A stretch of 64,000 nucleotides of DNA, from assembly GCA_958295665.1 (NCBI GenBank), contig OY282558.1, positions 309,352,092-309,416,091 on the forward strand. Direction: 5' to 3'. The position numbers and the translations under genes are program-made. This stretch comes from Tipula vernalis (Eukaryota; Arthropoda; Insecta; Diptera; Tipulidae). The notes under the pieces were generated by a model. It made no database searches. It saw only the letters and a list, made by a program, of their open reading frames with translations, and was not told the origin of the DNA. This document shows positions 22,435 to 34,035 of this stretch, one piece after another; the first letter of the stretch is position 1, and each line of letters begins with the position of its first letter.

Positions 22435-24936
22435 CTAGTACTTGAACATTTTGTATTTATTGCGAGTCAGAATCGGATAAAGCAGCATCCGGAAATATGT
22501 TTTACATATTTTGTTAACCATTTTATTATTTTTGTGAATTTCTTTAAATATTTTCTCGTCTCTGTCCTTCATGTACTCTAAAAAAGCATATTTATTTTTT
22601 CGCGATGGTCTAACACTTTCTTTAGCCTTAGTTTGAGAAAAAGGGGATGCTGATGGCGTGTCTGTCGAGGGCATGTCTCTTGATGGCTTATTTGTTGATA
22701 GCATACTTGTTGATGACTCATTTGTTGATGGCATATTTGTAGATCGCGAATTGTATACTGTGGTTGGTAATGCTTCGTCCAAATATTCTACGTCTTCGTC
22801 CAAATATTCTACGTCATCAGAAATCGACTGTATTAACATCGTCGGTGCCATGTTGTGCCGACCACCGATAAAATCATTTAATTTAGAAAAAAATGGCCAA
22901 TTTTTCGAAGTCACTTTATGGGTTGACATGCCTTCTCCGGTTGGAGGTTCTTTCAAATCTTTATATTTTTGCACAAGATTTTTCCATTTCTTGCAACACA
23001 CTGTACCGTCTTTTGATATATTTAAGTCTTCAGCCAATTTCCTATAAATAAAATTAATGCATAATTGTAAATTCACAAAATTCAGAAACTTACTCCCATA
23101 AAGTTTTTGGGACCACATTTTTCCCTTTAAATAAATTATCTCTTTTTATTCGCAAATCAATCAAGCCGTGTGCTTCTTCTTCAGTCCCTTAAATACAATT
23201 ATTGGTTAAAACCAAAAATTGTAGGTTATGATTACAAAATATACATGTACAATACTTTTAAATGTACTTAGGGGAGGGTGGGGCAAGATGACGATAGTAA
23301 GCTATTTTACTGCTTTTCTTTTCATGTGTGTGTGCTAATACCTTGGTTTGTTAATATTGGTATTCGTTGTAGTTTTACTTTCCACTACAAATTTTCTAGG
23401 TATCGTAACTTTAACAGTTTACAAGTTTTTTAAGCTTTTGTAACTTGATATCAAATTCGCCATCTTGTCCTCATAAGCGGGTAAGATGACTTCACCAGGT
23501 GGGTAAGATGACGACGGATAAGAAATCAAAGAAAACCAAGACAATCAAAATAAAATAATATATTTCAAAGTATTTCTACAAAATTTCACAAATAACTTAA
23601 GCTATAAAAATAATGTCTTAACAGAAGTCGCACACGTACGATTTGGATTTTGCCTCTGCCAGAGTAAGTCCACTACATGCGGCATGAGCCCATTTCTGGC
23701 ATATTGAACACTCGAACCAGGTCTCACGTTTGCCAGAATCATTGCACACCAGACAAAGGTCGTGTTCCACGATAACATCAGTGTCATTGTCATCATCTGA
23801 TTCGACATAGTTGACTGATATTGAGGAATCTGAGGGTTCCTCATTATTGGAAACGTAAATACTCTTATGTCTATGACTTTTATGTACTACACTCCTTTCC
23901 GCTTTTTTTACCTTGTTTTCTGCTTTTTTCTTTTGGTTTTGTATTTTCCTTTGTTCTTTGGCTTCATTGTCCGCTTTTCTAACTTCCAAAGCATTTTTGA
24001 CTGGGGTACCCGTAATGTGCAAAGACGGCAACTTTTTCCTCTGCCTTCGTTGTTTAGGAGCTGCTCGGGGTAATGGAGGCAGAGCAAAAGGTGATTTATA
24101 AGATGGCCCAGCTATACCACGATTTATGTCAGCTGAATTACCGTGGGCTAGCTCATGAGATGACCCAGCTACGTTGAGTTCAGCTGCTGAACTAATTTGG
24201 ACTAACTCGATATTGTTTGTGAGTAACGGTGGTTCTGCCTCGTTGGGGTGGTTGGCATAAATTTCGGCGGCATTGTGCAAATTGTATTTTTAGCCATTGC
24301 ATTTACTGCAGCACCTTCTTTCACTTGTTTCATAGCAGCGGTCATCGATTCACGAGACCACCCCTGCCTATTTGTTTTCCTTTCATATATTTTACACATG
24401 TCACACTACAAATACAATTTACAAAACCATCAAAATAATTTATGAACAGGTCGGGTAAGATTACGAGTTCGTCATTTTGTCCGCTTAGTGAATTCGTCAA
24501 CTTAGCCGACCCGCCATTTTTTAAAGTTTAAGCTTCAAAATATATTTACTAAAAATATCTTCCAAGTTTAGTTATTAATTTACACATTAGAATAACACAC
24601 AATTTAAGAAAAAAATTAAATTAAAACAATAGCACTTACCCGATTTAAATGTTTTTATATTTTCTTATCCTTTTGTTTCACAACCAATTTGCACGTAAAC
24701 ACATAGAATGATTTATCACAACTAAAAAATGTCTGTTCTCGGGGATTTTTATTTTATAACGTATGGAACGCATGCGCAATACTATGTAAAAGAATGAAAT
24801 AGTGCTACCTATGGGAAATTTCAAGAAATTAACGATTCGTCATCTTATCCGATTCGCTATCTTACCCCTCCTTCCTACAACGTAAACTATAAAGTTTTCT
24901 TTTACGATTTACAGTAATTTGGTTTTTGTCACCCAT
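22435..24936 (-). CDS. Harbinger Myb/SANT-like DNA-binding protein, split by insertion
   Basis: Partner protein that in this superfamily binds element ends and imports the transposase into the nucleus. Exons are 24936-24879, 23187-23094 and 23041-22435, 759 nt in total, 252 aa, with no internal stop. The trihelix spans the exon junctions: a Trp created at the exon 1/2 join is followed by TEEEAHGLIDLRIKRD, then TLWEKLAEDLNIS and CCKKWKNLVQKYKDLKEPP. A repetitive Ser/Thr/Pro linker with (S/D)MPST-type repeats follows. The first intron now contains the entire pogo-like element, inserted at the TA inside the GTAAGT donor (24876-24878), so the donor reads GTAGGA. Coding capacity is intact but splicing of intron 1 is doubtful. 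Confidence 0.85.
23271..24875 (-). mobile_element. Pogo/Tigger-like DNA transposon, internally deleted
   Basis: The ends are GGGGAGGGTGGGGCAAGATG (23271) and the imperfect reverse complement ending CTTACCCCTCCTTCC (24875). TA flanks both sides (23269-23270 and 24876-24877), the duplication typical of Tc1/mariner/pogo. Copies of the motif GGGTAAGATGAC or close variants occur again subterminally near 23480-23520 and 24450-24480. At 1.6 kb it is too short for a full pogo transposase; the encoded protein lacks the DDE core. Confidence 0.85.
23618..24399 (-). pseudogene. Pogo-like transposase lacking DDE domain; HTH plus PHD finger
   Basis: The N-terminus (24399 leftward on the minus strand) reads YERKTNRQGWSRESMTAAMK, the start of a pipsqueak/pogo-type helix-turn-helix. 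After about 45 codons the reading frame switches near 24280 into a Ser/Pro-rich segment, with LPSLHITGTPVKNALE near 24010, recalling the C-terminal tail of pogo-group transposases. A basic coiled stretch follows, then a C-terminal PHD finger (CLVC, CSICQKWAHAAC, CDFC; Cys4-His-Cys3) ending at 23618. The RNase H-like DDE domain that should lie between is missing. The likely cause is internal deletion that left the DNA-binding ends. Function, if any, is unknown. Confidence 0.75.
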
Positions 24937-25449
24937 TATTCCACAAAATAACAATATTATTTTTATTTTGAAAGTACATATGTGTACTTTGCTTGCGATT
25001 GCCGTTTCCCAACTAAATTTTACGAACAAAAAATTGATGAAATGTCATTTTTGTGGAAAGTCTCCAAAATAAGTCAAGAAAGTCTACAATAAGTCTTCTC
25101 GCGAGGTGACTTATTGTAGACTTTCAAATAAGTCAGTCTACACAAAATAAGTTGGCAATTGGACTCCAGCCCTATTATATTTCTAAAACAATAATTTAAA
25201 AATATTTTTAGCTTTATTGGTAATAAGGAGACATCTCGAACCTGTTCCAAGTATCACTGTTAGTTGCTCACACTCATCTTGTTAACTTCTTGGAGTTTTT
25301 ATATGATATATATGATTAGCACACACGATTCCCAACTACAAATAGTAAGAAGGTTGAGAAATCCACAGCATTTGCAGAGGTAATACAAACAAAATATTAA
25401 ATTGATTTGAAAATCATTTATAAGATTTATATTGTATTTGTGTAATTCC

Positions 25450-25855
25450 AGCTAACCGGTTTTCCCAATGTATAGGCTGTAAAATTGACTGTTACATATA
25501 CATCCGTAAGCCAGTAAATAAGGTACGTTCAACATAATGTGAATCATCATGGCTTAATATAAATTACGCTACAAGGGATTTGTGATGCCAAAAAAATTCC
25601 TGGATGTAATTATTGGATCGCCCAGTAAAACCCATGATTCAAGAATATATAAACTATCGTATATATAGGAAAAAAATCCAGCAGTTTGCGGAAAACAATA
25701 CCACATTCCGGGGACGCAGCTTCCCGTTGAGGGAATTTTTATTAACTCCTTACAAAGACTATGAAATTATAACCCTCAAGAAAAGTCTGTATAATAAAAA
25801 TCATGCCCAGGCTAGAGTAAAAATTGAAAATACGTTTGGGTTCAGAAACTATTAG
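25450..25855 (+). pseudogene. Harbinger transposase fragment
   Basis: Motifs in order: a degraded first-Asp region (IDCTYIYIRKPVNK-like reading near 25457-25520), KKFLDVIIGSPSKTHDSRI near 25590-25640, FPLREFLLTPYKDYE near 25720-25765 and ARVKIENTFGF near 25810-25845 (the Glu motif). Frameshifts lie between the blocks. It is a separate, older copy and not part of the element ending at 25171. Confidence 0.72.
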
Positions 25856-26400
25856 CGATAAAACATTGACTTCTCCCATCTTTCAACAATGCCACGATTG
25901 CCTTTACACTTTCGGACTTTAGAGACATAATAAAAACGTAACACACTAACACAGCAAAATGTAAACTTGACAATAAATTTTCGATTATTAATTTGCCAAT
26001 ACATTTAAATTTTTCATATGACATCCCATATTAAAGGGAAAAGAACTCGTTTTCTAAGATTGTTTTGAATTGGTGGCAGGTGAATTTCTGTTTGTGATTT
26101 AAAAATGAATAATTTTCCACCTCAAAAAATTTGGCGCCCCAGACTATAGTGTACTGAGCCTATAGGTAAATCCACCTCTAGTTGTACGAGCAATTTATTA
26201 TGAAACATAACTCTGTACATCACACTCTGTAAGTCTCATTCAATATGGAAATATTGAGAACAAGTAAAATCTCTTAGCAACGGAAATTATGATAGATCTC
26301 GTCTCCAAATGAATGAAATCCTTGAATACTCGGCTCCTTAATGGCTGTAGATTTAGTTTCCTTAAAGAAATAAACGTACAAATACATATGTATATGTGTA

Positions 26401-29400
26401 CTGTTAAAGTTAGCCGAAAGTTGCGAACCGATAGTGAAAATTCGATACTGCAGAACCCTGTTAATGCCAGCCGAAAGGAAACAAATCGGTAATGTAATTT
26501 GTGTTATAATAGCCGAAAGTAAAACAAATCGGTGATATAGATTGCGTTTTCCCAGCCAAAAATTAAAAATAAAGTCGTCACATTGGAACAAACCCAAAAA
26601 AATTATTTAAAATTGGAATAAAATCAGCCTCTCTAGAGTGTTATGTCTGGAGAAAATTTCAGTTCAAGTTTACCGTGGGAAATCTCGGAAAATTCGATTT
26701 TCCAAAAATCATTAGAAAATTTGTTTAAAATCAGCTTGAACTAATTTTTTTTTTCCTGCAACTGCTATTGACAGGTCACATCAGTGCAATCCATCTCCAG
26801 ACATAACATTTTAGAGTAGGTTGGGCCGAATTTTTTTTTTAATTTTTGGCCGCCCCCCCTCAGCCCACAAAATTTTTTTTTTTTACATAACGTGGTAAAT
26901 CACCGATTTTTGGTTAATTATTATTGCACATGCATATTAGTAATTTAGTAGTGTTATGGTTGTATTCGAGCTCAGTTGTGTCAAATCATTTTACTCGTAA
27001 GTTATCGTTTGTGTTAAATTGCAATAATTTTAAATTTTATCGTTGTTTTGTGTATTGTTGCGTGGAAAGTAATTTAATAATGGCTATGGCTAAAGCTTCT
27101 ATTAATACTCGGGCCAGCAGAAGATGTTATGTTTTTGGAATGGTAAAAGATCTTGATTCTGTAACACTTGTTATGCTCCCGACGTGAAAAGACACGATGA
27201 GATGCTATCAGAGTATTCGTTTAGAATTGAAAGGCGTTGGTAGCAAGGAACCTCATACTGCGGAAATTTCGAAAATACTAGCACAGAAAATTCTTCAAAT
27301 TTAGCAGATTGCCTCACTTCCTACAGTGACGCACAAGCGTGCAGTGGATAAGATTACAGCTTAATATTATTAAACCACAGAAAAGTAGAAATACCGTTTT
27401 TCTACAAGAAAAACTGAAAAAATTTGAGACTGACGCAGAACACCTTTTTGATATATGTGCCTGCAAACGCAATAAATCTGATATGTCTGTTTGCAGTTGT
27501 GTGAAAACGAGCAAAGTTCCCACCGACGAAATACCATTTTTGATAGATCAAAGAAGCGAAAGAAAGATGGCTATCGGAAATGTGAATAAGGTTGCGACAG
27601 AAATATTGCGAAAACGAATGACCCGGAAATCAAAAGAACTCGCAAGATCTGTGTTTGTAAGAGAATCAGAACAGTCTGATATTGCAGGTACAAACAGAAT
27701 CCAGGAAGTTTCGGGATTCGATTCATCTGAAAAGTCTATATTAAGTGATGATGATGACAGTGGAAGTGATGCGGACAAAGATTTCAAACAGGTACATACT
27801 TTGAAGAAAAGAAAATTGAACGAGACAACACAATCTTCTACCCAAATGAGAATGTCCTTGCTGAAAACTGCAAAAGCTGCTGATCTTATAGGCGTTTCAA
27901 ATAGAACGGTTGCCAAGATTATAACAGCTGTTCTTGAAGATTTCAAGCTATGGTTTCGGTACTTGCTCCAAAATATGTTGTGGACAAAAACAAAATCCGA
28001 CGAGAAATAAAAAAAACAGAAAACAAATACAGGCAAACGAACTTACAGGTATATTGAATATTTCTTTTAAATAAGGATACAACTTTAAAACAATATACAT
28101 ATATTTTATAAACTCACTTGTATAACTTATAGATAATAGCAGCTCGTTCAATCAAAAGGTCTTTATTTTGATGGTCGCAAAGATCAGACTTTAATTCAGG
28201 TGGAGGAAGGTCGAGAGATAAGATGCGAGGAGCACATTTCACTAGTGGAAGAGCCGGAAAGTAAGTATTTTGGACATGTGGTAGTTCAAGCTCCAGTTAA
28301 ATCGGCGGCCATAACGCGTGAGATCGTATGTTACTTGCAAAAATATAAAATAGATTTTGCAAACTTAACTGTTCTCGGGTGTGATAGCACAAATGTCAAC
28401 ACTGGGTGGAAAGGGGGCGTATTACGTTTAATAGAAACCCATGTCGGTAAGCCTCTTCAATGGAGTATATGTCTCCTTCATGCAAACGAACTGCCACTTC
28501 GGCATTTAGTGCGAAAATTGGATGGTCACACAAAAGGTCCATATTCTTTTTCTGGACCCGTAGGAGCACAGCTGAGTGAATGCGAGAAGAAACCGGTGAT
28601 AAAATGTCAACCTATTCAAAGTATATTACCGGATGTCAACATAAAAGATTTGAGTTCCGATCAGCAGTATCTTTATAAGATATGTCGCACTGTGAGTGAA
28701 TGTTATTGTTGCTCAAGCTTAGCAAGCAGCAGTCCGGGGAAGTTATTTCAAGCTAGATGGCTAGTAACTGCCAACCGGCTGTTGAGATTATATGTAGCGA
28801 CTACTGAACCATCAAATTCTTTTCAAACTCTTGCGGGCTTCGTAGCAAAAGTGTATGCACCCATGTGGTTTCAAATCAAACAAAATCCAATGTGCCAACA
28901 TGGTGTCAGACATTTGTTGAAGATGATTGAACTTTCTCGCCAGTTTCCAGTTGATGTCAGAGAAATAATTCACAAAGTGATTTCGACCAACGCTTACTTC
29001 GCACACCCGGAAAATTTGTTACTTGCGATGATTATAGATCCTGAAAGGGTGCTGGGCATTAGAAGAATAGTCAAAGCTAGGCTAGAGAAGCCGCATGGAG
29101 TCCGTTTCTTTAAAGTGCCTAAACTAAATTTCCAAGCACCAAGTTATATGGAAATGATTAATTGGCAAGAATTTCCTGTAACTGAGCCTCCACTTACCAT
29201 GAGTATAAAGGATGAAGATTTACAGCTAATGTTGAGCGAGAAGAATGTTCCCGTTTTATTTATAGACAATTTTCCTTGTCACACACAAGCGGTTGAAAGA
29301 TTCGTTAAATTGGTAACGGAAGCATCTTCCAAAGTATTTGGCGAAGAGTCGAGAGACGGACACATTCGGGCAAGGTTAGAAACCAGAAAAAATTTACCTT

Positions 29401-30194
29401 CGTTTGAGAACAAGGGACAGTACTACTCTAGTGCTGAACAATGATTCCGATCAATTGTGTTATTAAGATATGTGAATTAAATTACTTTCGAAATATATAA
29501 ATTAAATAAGAAACTTTGGTTTTATTTCTTAATCCAACTTAAGTTAAGCAAGCGGGGCTCGGATAAATAATTTGCTACACCATTAGGATTTCTTATATAT
29601 GTTAAGGAACAAATTGCGCAATTATAAAACGCTACAGCAAACTAAAAAAAAAAAAATTCTAGGGGTCAACTCTAGGGGAGGCGGCTAAATATTGTCAAAA
29701 ATGGAAAACAAAAGTTTAGTGAAATTATGAATACTTATCACACCTTTCAAACACTACCCATGGTTAGATTTCCAAAAAAAATTGTTTTCATCCTTTTTCA
29801 GCCCAGTCTATTCTAGAGGCTGATTTTATACAAATTTTTTAATGATTTTTGGAAAATCGAATTTTCCCAGATTTCCCAAGAAAAACTTGAATTGATATTT
29901 TGTCAGCGATATCTATTGACAAATCACATAAATCGTTTTTATGTGATTCTTCAGATAAACACTGTAGAGGCTGTTTTTATTCAAATTTTGTAGATTCTTT
30001 TGATATTCCTCCACGATTAGGTGGAACAAAATTTTCCACGTAAGCTATTTACAAACGTTTTTATTGCCAGGCATGTATCCTATTTAGTTTCGGCTGATAA
30101 CCACTAAATTTTGGAATGTTAATAACGTAATCTGCATTATCGACTTTTTTACTTTCGGCTTGACCGCTGGAACCTTTCAGCTAAACTTTAACAG
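26401..30194 (+). mobile_element. DNA transposon of an unplaced family
   Basis: The left end, CTGTTAAAGTTAGCCGAAAG (26401), is repeated inverted at the right end (to 30194) with small differences. Further in, a second long inverted block matches: 26618-26725 against about 29818-29985, with the shared core AAAATTCGATTTTCC. The motif AGCCGAAAG or a variant occurs three times at the left edge and twice in inverted form at the right edge. The sequence ATATGTATAT flanks both sides and could be, or contain, an 8-10-bp duplication, but it is low complexity. A two-exon transposase-like gene lies between the ends. Confidence 0.72.
27200..29444 (+). pseudogene. Transposase-like protein, HTH plus hAT-like core, damaged
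   Basis: The N-terminal part (27200-28050) has Cys motifs (HLFDICACKRN ... VCSC near 27440-27500), an acidic patch and a helix-turn-helix (AADLIGVSNRTVAKIITAV near 27875-27930). A frameshift near 27950 leads into KNKIRREIKKTENKYRQTNL and a donor (CAG/GTATAT, about 28048). The second exon starts near 28140 and runs open to 29444, with DSTNVNTGWKGG near 28390, CLLHANELPLRHL near 28470 and CHTQAVERFVKLVTEAS near 29280. An Asp block, a Cys/His block and a late AVER block recall the RNase H fold of hAT transposases; that link is inference. I know related proteins as unnamed, widespread arthropod sequences. An early in-frame stop near 27304 also breaks it. Confidence 0.7.
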
Positions 30195-32181
30195 GGCCAT
30201 ATGTATATCGATTTTAATTGATTTTATTATCCCTTTTCTATTACATAATAAACACGCATAAAAGCGATCAATAAAATAAACAGGCTTAATTAAATTTAAC
30301 CCGTCGACGAATCTCACACCACATCCGATAAAACTGGCTATTGGATTATTTCTAAAGAAAGGTGTCGTAAAATCAATAAATTTATTCCACATTTTATGAC
30401 GCGATGAAATGAATTCGAGTTACGCTAAACATTTAATAGAATTGGATTAAAACTATAATATTCTACACGCAACCATGTCATTAAATTCATGTTACTTCGA
30501 CAACTCAAAATCGTTCCAGTATGTCCCTTATTTTCGCCTGCACCCTATTCTATAAGAATAATCGTCATACGGTATACAATGCGATCGAATATAAGGAATG
30601 GAAAAGTACTTCGCTCCCCTAATATAATGTATTATCGTACAAACTACAAAAAAATAATCGCTGACTATTGTTTATGTTAAAATATTATAATTTCTAAATA
30701 TTTATTTTAATTAAAAAAATTCAGTAATACTGATGTGCAAAATTAAAATTGATGAATTTTCTCGTAATTTTCTCCGTAAAACAGTAGATTTTCGTTGAAA
30801 TACAAATTTCTCATCATTCGTTTCGAATTTAAAAATATCTTTGAACAATTTCTTTCTATTTTTTTGTACGTTACGTCTTTTGCACGCACATTTACAGAAA
30901 AATACACAAGGTAGGTATAATGCATGCAAGTAAGTATGTATGTACATACATATATAAAACATTATTAAGGTTGCAATTTTTTTGCTAATAAATGATCACG
31001 TGATTTTAGTTTAAAAATTATTGACCATACAAAAAGTGTGACTGGTCACAGGCATTGATCTCTACATAAACCAAAAACACGATAAAATGTCTTTTAAGTT
31101 TTATCATTTTTTGCAATTACTGTAAGTAATTGCAAATAAATAGATAACGACCAAAAATGCTAGCATTTCCTAACGACAATAATAAGTGCCTACATATGTA
31201 ATAGCTTCTAAATGATAAGCCATTCGCAATGTATTAGTAATTTTTAATTTCCTAATCGAATACACCTACATTTGAGTTATTTGACCTTATTCTGCAAATA
31301 TGTACATATAAATACATATTAACATTCAATCATGCAATAACGTGCAACACAATGCAACAACGACATAGTATGTAAATAAGTCGCGAAGATTCTTGTTATG
31401 TAGTATGAAATTAACCGTGTCGTCACTATACTTGTTTACAAGATAATAATTTTCACGGAGGCGAAATCTATCCATAAAAAATTTGTTTACTGTATACATT
31501 TGATGATTCATGGTATAGAAAAAAAAATTGTTTTGTATACTATGTGAGAACATGCTGAGCAAAATAAGGTAATGTTATTGTTGTAAATTTTTTTATTTCA
31601 GACAAAAGACGATTTTTAATGAATGAAGCGATATATAAAATGATAAGATCCAGAATTTTTCCTACACTCTGACTAAATCATCGAGAAAATGTTTCTATTT
31701 ATGGTGTTTTACCTCATTAAAATAATAGCCTACGAGTTTTTTTAAACACATTTTATGGTAGGTATTCACACCTGTTTAGGAATCCTTGAATTTAGTGATA
31801 TCATTTACTATTATTATAAACCTAGGTCAGGCATCAAAATTAATATTCGCACCTCATTACGTTTATGACTTTTTTTATGTTATTTTACGTCACATTACTG
31901 TTATTCCCAATATAGGTATTGGCATTTTTGCCTTTTGCCGATCACGGCCTCGGAACACAGATTTTGTTTAAGCGATTAAGTGTAATCTGAAGTACTAAGT
32001 GGGATGGGAGGGCATTATTAAATGTGCAATTGATCACAAAATGTGTGGTGAGGAATTTTCTTGTGCAGTGGTAAAATAAAATTTGCACACGCAGTTGAAA
32101 GTCTTGCGATTAATTTCGACGGAAGCTTTGCGCCGAGGAGTATACGATTTTAACTTACATCTTATTCTGATGTAAGACATA
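30195..32181. other. No supported gene
   Basis: AT-rich sequence with many short open frames on both strands and no recognisable domain, splice pattern or terminal repeat. Confidence 0.5.
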
Positions 32182-32741
32182 TATTCTGTCAAAAAAGTAC
32201 CGGGAATTGTTAAATAAAATACAAATTTTAAGTTCAATCATAAAAATTTAGTTTGTCGCCCTCAAAGTATTCCCCATTTGAGGATATACACATATGCCAG
32301 CGTTTTTCCACTCATCGAAACATTTTTTATAGGCACTTTCCTGGAGGGCTTTCAATTCGCGCGCCGAATTTTTGTTTATGGCTTCAATACGGAGTAAAAA
32401 CGGGTTCCACAAAGCAGCAATTTGAGACTGGGAAACAGAAAAAAGTCACCTGGTGTTCGGTGTGATGGCGCGTTATCGTCGTGTAAAATCCACGAGTTTT
32501 TTTCACATAGTTCCGGACACTTTTCTCGCATCAGCCTAAGAAATTTCGTTTGCAACACAAAATTTAATGCAAACTCTTTGTTCAATCATTTCGTTCATCG
32601 TAAAAATCGCCGTGCATTAATGAGGTCGACTGTCTTAACCAACTGCTGTAAAGTGTAAACAAATTGGTTGACAGATCGCAAAAGATAGTCCTACCAATCT
32701 AAATAAAAATTAACAATTCCCGGTACTTTTTTCACAGAATG
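32182..32741 (-). mobile_element. Mariner element, internally deleted
   Basis: Inverted ends of about 30 bp (ATTCTGTCAAAAAAGTACC inward from 32183, and its near-perfect reverse complement ending 32740) are flanked by TA at 32180-32181 and 32742-32743. The length is 560 bp against about 1.3 kb for a full mariner. Confidence 0.88.
32230..32600 (-). pseudogene. Mariner transposase remnant
   Basis: On the minus strand, WILHDDNAPSH (about 32490-32455, the second catalytic Asp region) is followed almost at once by DFFLFPSLK (about 32440-32410, the DFFLFP signature next to the third Asp). The C-terminus RWHMCISSNGEYFEGDK lies at about 32305-32250. The N-terminal HTH and the first Asp are gone, and the linker between the two blocks is deleted. 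Confidence 0.85.
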
Positions 32742-33258
32742 TACATCAAAAATATATTTCATCCAATTACTACCATATGCGATGTAAAGTTGCAACTAAT
32801 GTGGTTTTCGATTCACCAAAAAAGAGCAAGCCGGCTTGCTCTTTCTGCTGTCAATATTTTATGTTTCTGTTTATTTTTATGTAAATATTTTATATTAAAG
32901 AATTAACTTGTTGTTGTTATGTATATAACATTAGAATATGTTAAGTTGTTTTTTATAGAGTATCGATCTTTTATAAAAATTATAGGTTATGTTTATATAA
33001 ACGTCAAAAACACACACACATATATATTACGGAGCAACTGTTCGATTCACACAGCCTAGAAAGTAATCTTTTAAAGATTTGGTAAAAGGTGAATCGAAAT
33101 CGACATAAATAATGCGCATTCGCATTTTAAGGTAGGCATTCAAAATAAATTCGATTCAAAACTACGATATTTGTTGCAAAGCTTGTAAAGAAAATAAATT
33201 CACATGCGCAAGAATATTTTTTTCTTGCGAAAAGAAACAAAATATGAAAAGTCATATA
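32742..33258. other. No supported gene
   Basis: AT-rich spacer between the mariner and inverted-repeat element A. A CA dinucleotide run lies near 33012. Nothing else is recognised. Confidence 0.5.
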
Positions 33259-34035
33259 TGCTGCCGTGCTAAGGAAAAAGGTCACAAGCGCAAAAAGTCG
33301 AAAAATGATGAGTGTGAAGTTTATGCTAAAAAAAAAATAACAAAATTGGAATTTAAATTATATGAAAATTTAAATTTTTTGTAATTTTGGATTTTTAGTA
33401 TCACGAAACAGATTCATTTCATCAGAAAACAGGTTCTTTTCATCCTTTTCAGATAGCTGGACTATCTGTTTATATCGTTAACCAAAAGCATCCAATTGTG
33501 TTGAACATTACTACACAGTAAAAAATTTTCATTGAAAATTACGAGTTTTATCAAGTGGGCAAAATTTCCAAACTGTTTCATGCAAAATCACATTTAAATT
33601 GAAAAATCAATTTCCATTGAAAATTAAGGGTTAATTAAATTAATCCATAAATTTGCCAACAAAATCTCGTACTACGTTAAATGAAAAAACATATAATTTT
33701 ACGTGAATTTTTCAAATTTGCGAATAAGTTCTTACATTTTTTTACATTAATAAATAAGTAATTTTACATTCCTGCAGCATTCTTACAAGTGAAAGATGGT
33801 AAACTTTTACGTGAATAATATATTAAAAGATTAGGTTATTATATAATATTCAGTTTAATTTAGGGCACCATTTATGTATTTAAATTGGAATAGTTGTTTT
33901 AATAAAACAAAAGAGTTTATGTTACCTACTTCATTATGATAACTTTATTTATAAAATATCAGTTTATTTCAGTGTACGCAACATGCATACTTTATACATA
34001 TAAAAATACTTAATTCTAATACTTATATTTAAAAA

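Larger units (their letters stand above)
20872..25171. mobile_element. PIF/Harbinger DNA transposon with nested pogo-like element
   Basis: The terminal inverted repeats are about 27 bp: GGCTGGAGTCCAATTGCC at the left end (20872) matches the reverse complement of the right end (to 25171), with one mismatch further in. Both sides carry the 3-bp duplication CTA (20869-20871 and 25172-25174 on the plus strand), the target-duplication size of this superfamily. Inside are a DDE transposase (plus) and a Myb/SANT-like protein (minus), the standard two-gene set. Removing the nested element at 23271-24875 leaves about 2.7 kb. The transposase has a frameshift, so this copy is non-autonomous now. Confidence 0.92.

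Noticed and set aside
22658..23047. 129-codon plus-strand frame with repeated S/T/D/G wording
   Set aside because: Antisense of the Ser/Thr/Pro repeat linker of the Myb-like protein, which has a consistent three-exon structure.
27548..28036. 162-codon minus-strand open frame
   Set aside because: Mirror of the transposase N-terminal exon on the plus strand; Phe/Ser-rich wording is typical of antisense reading.
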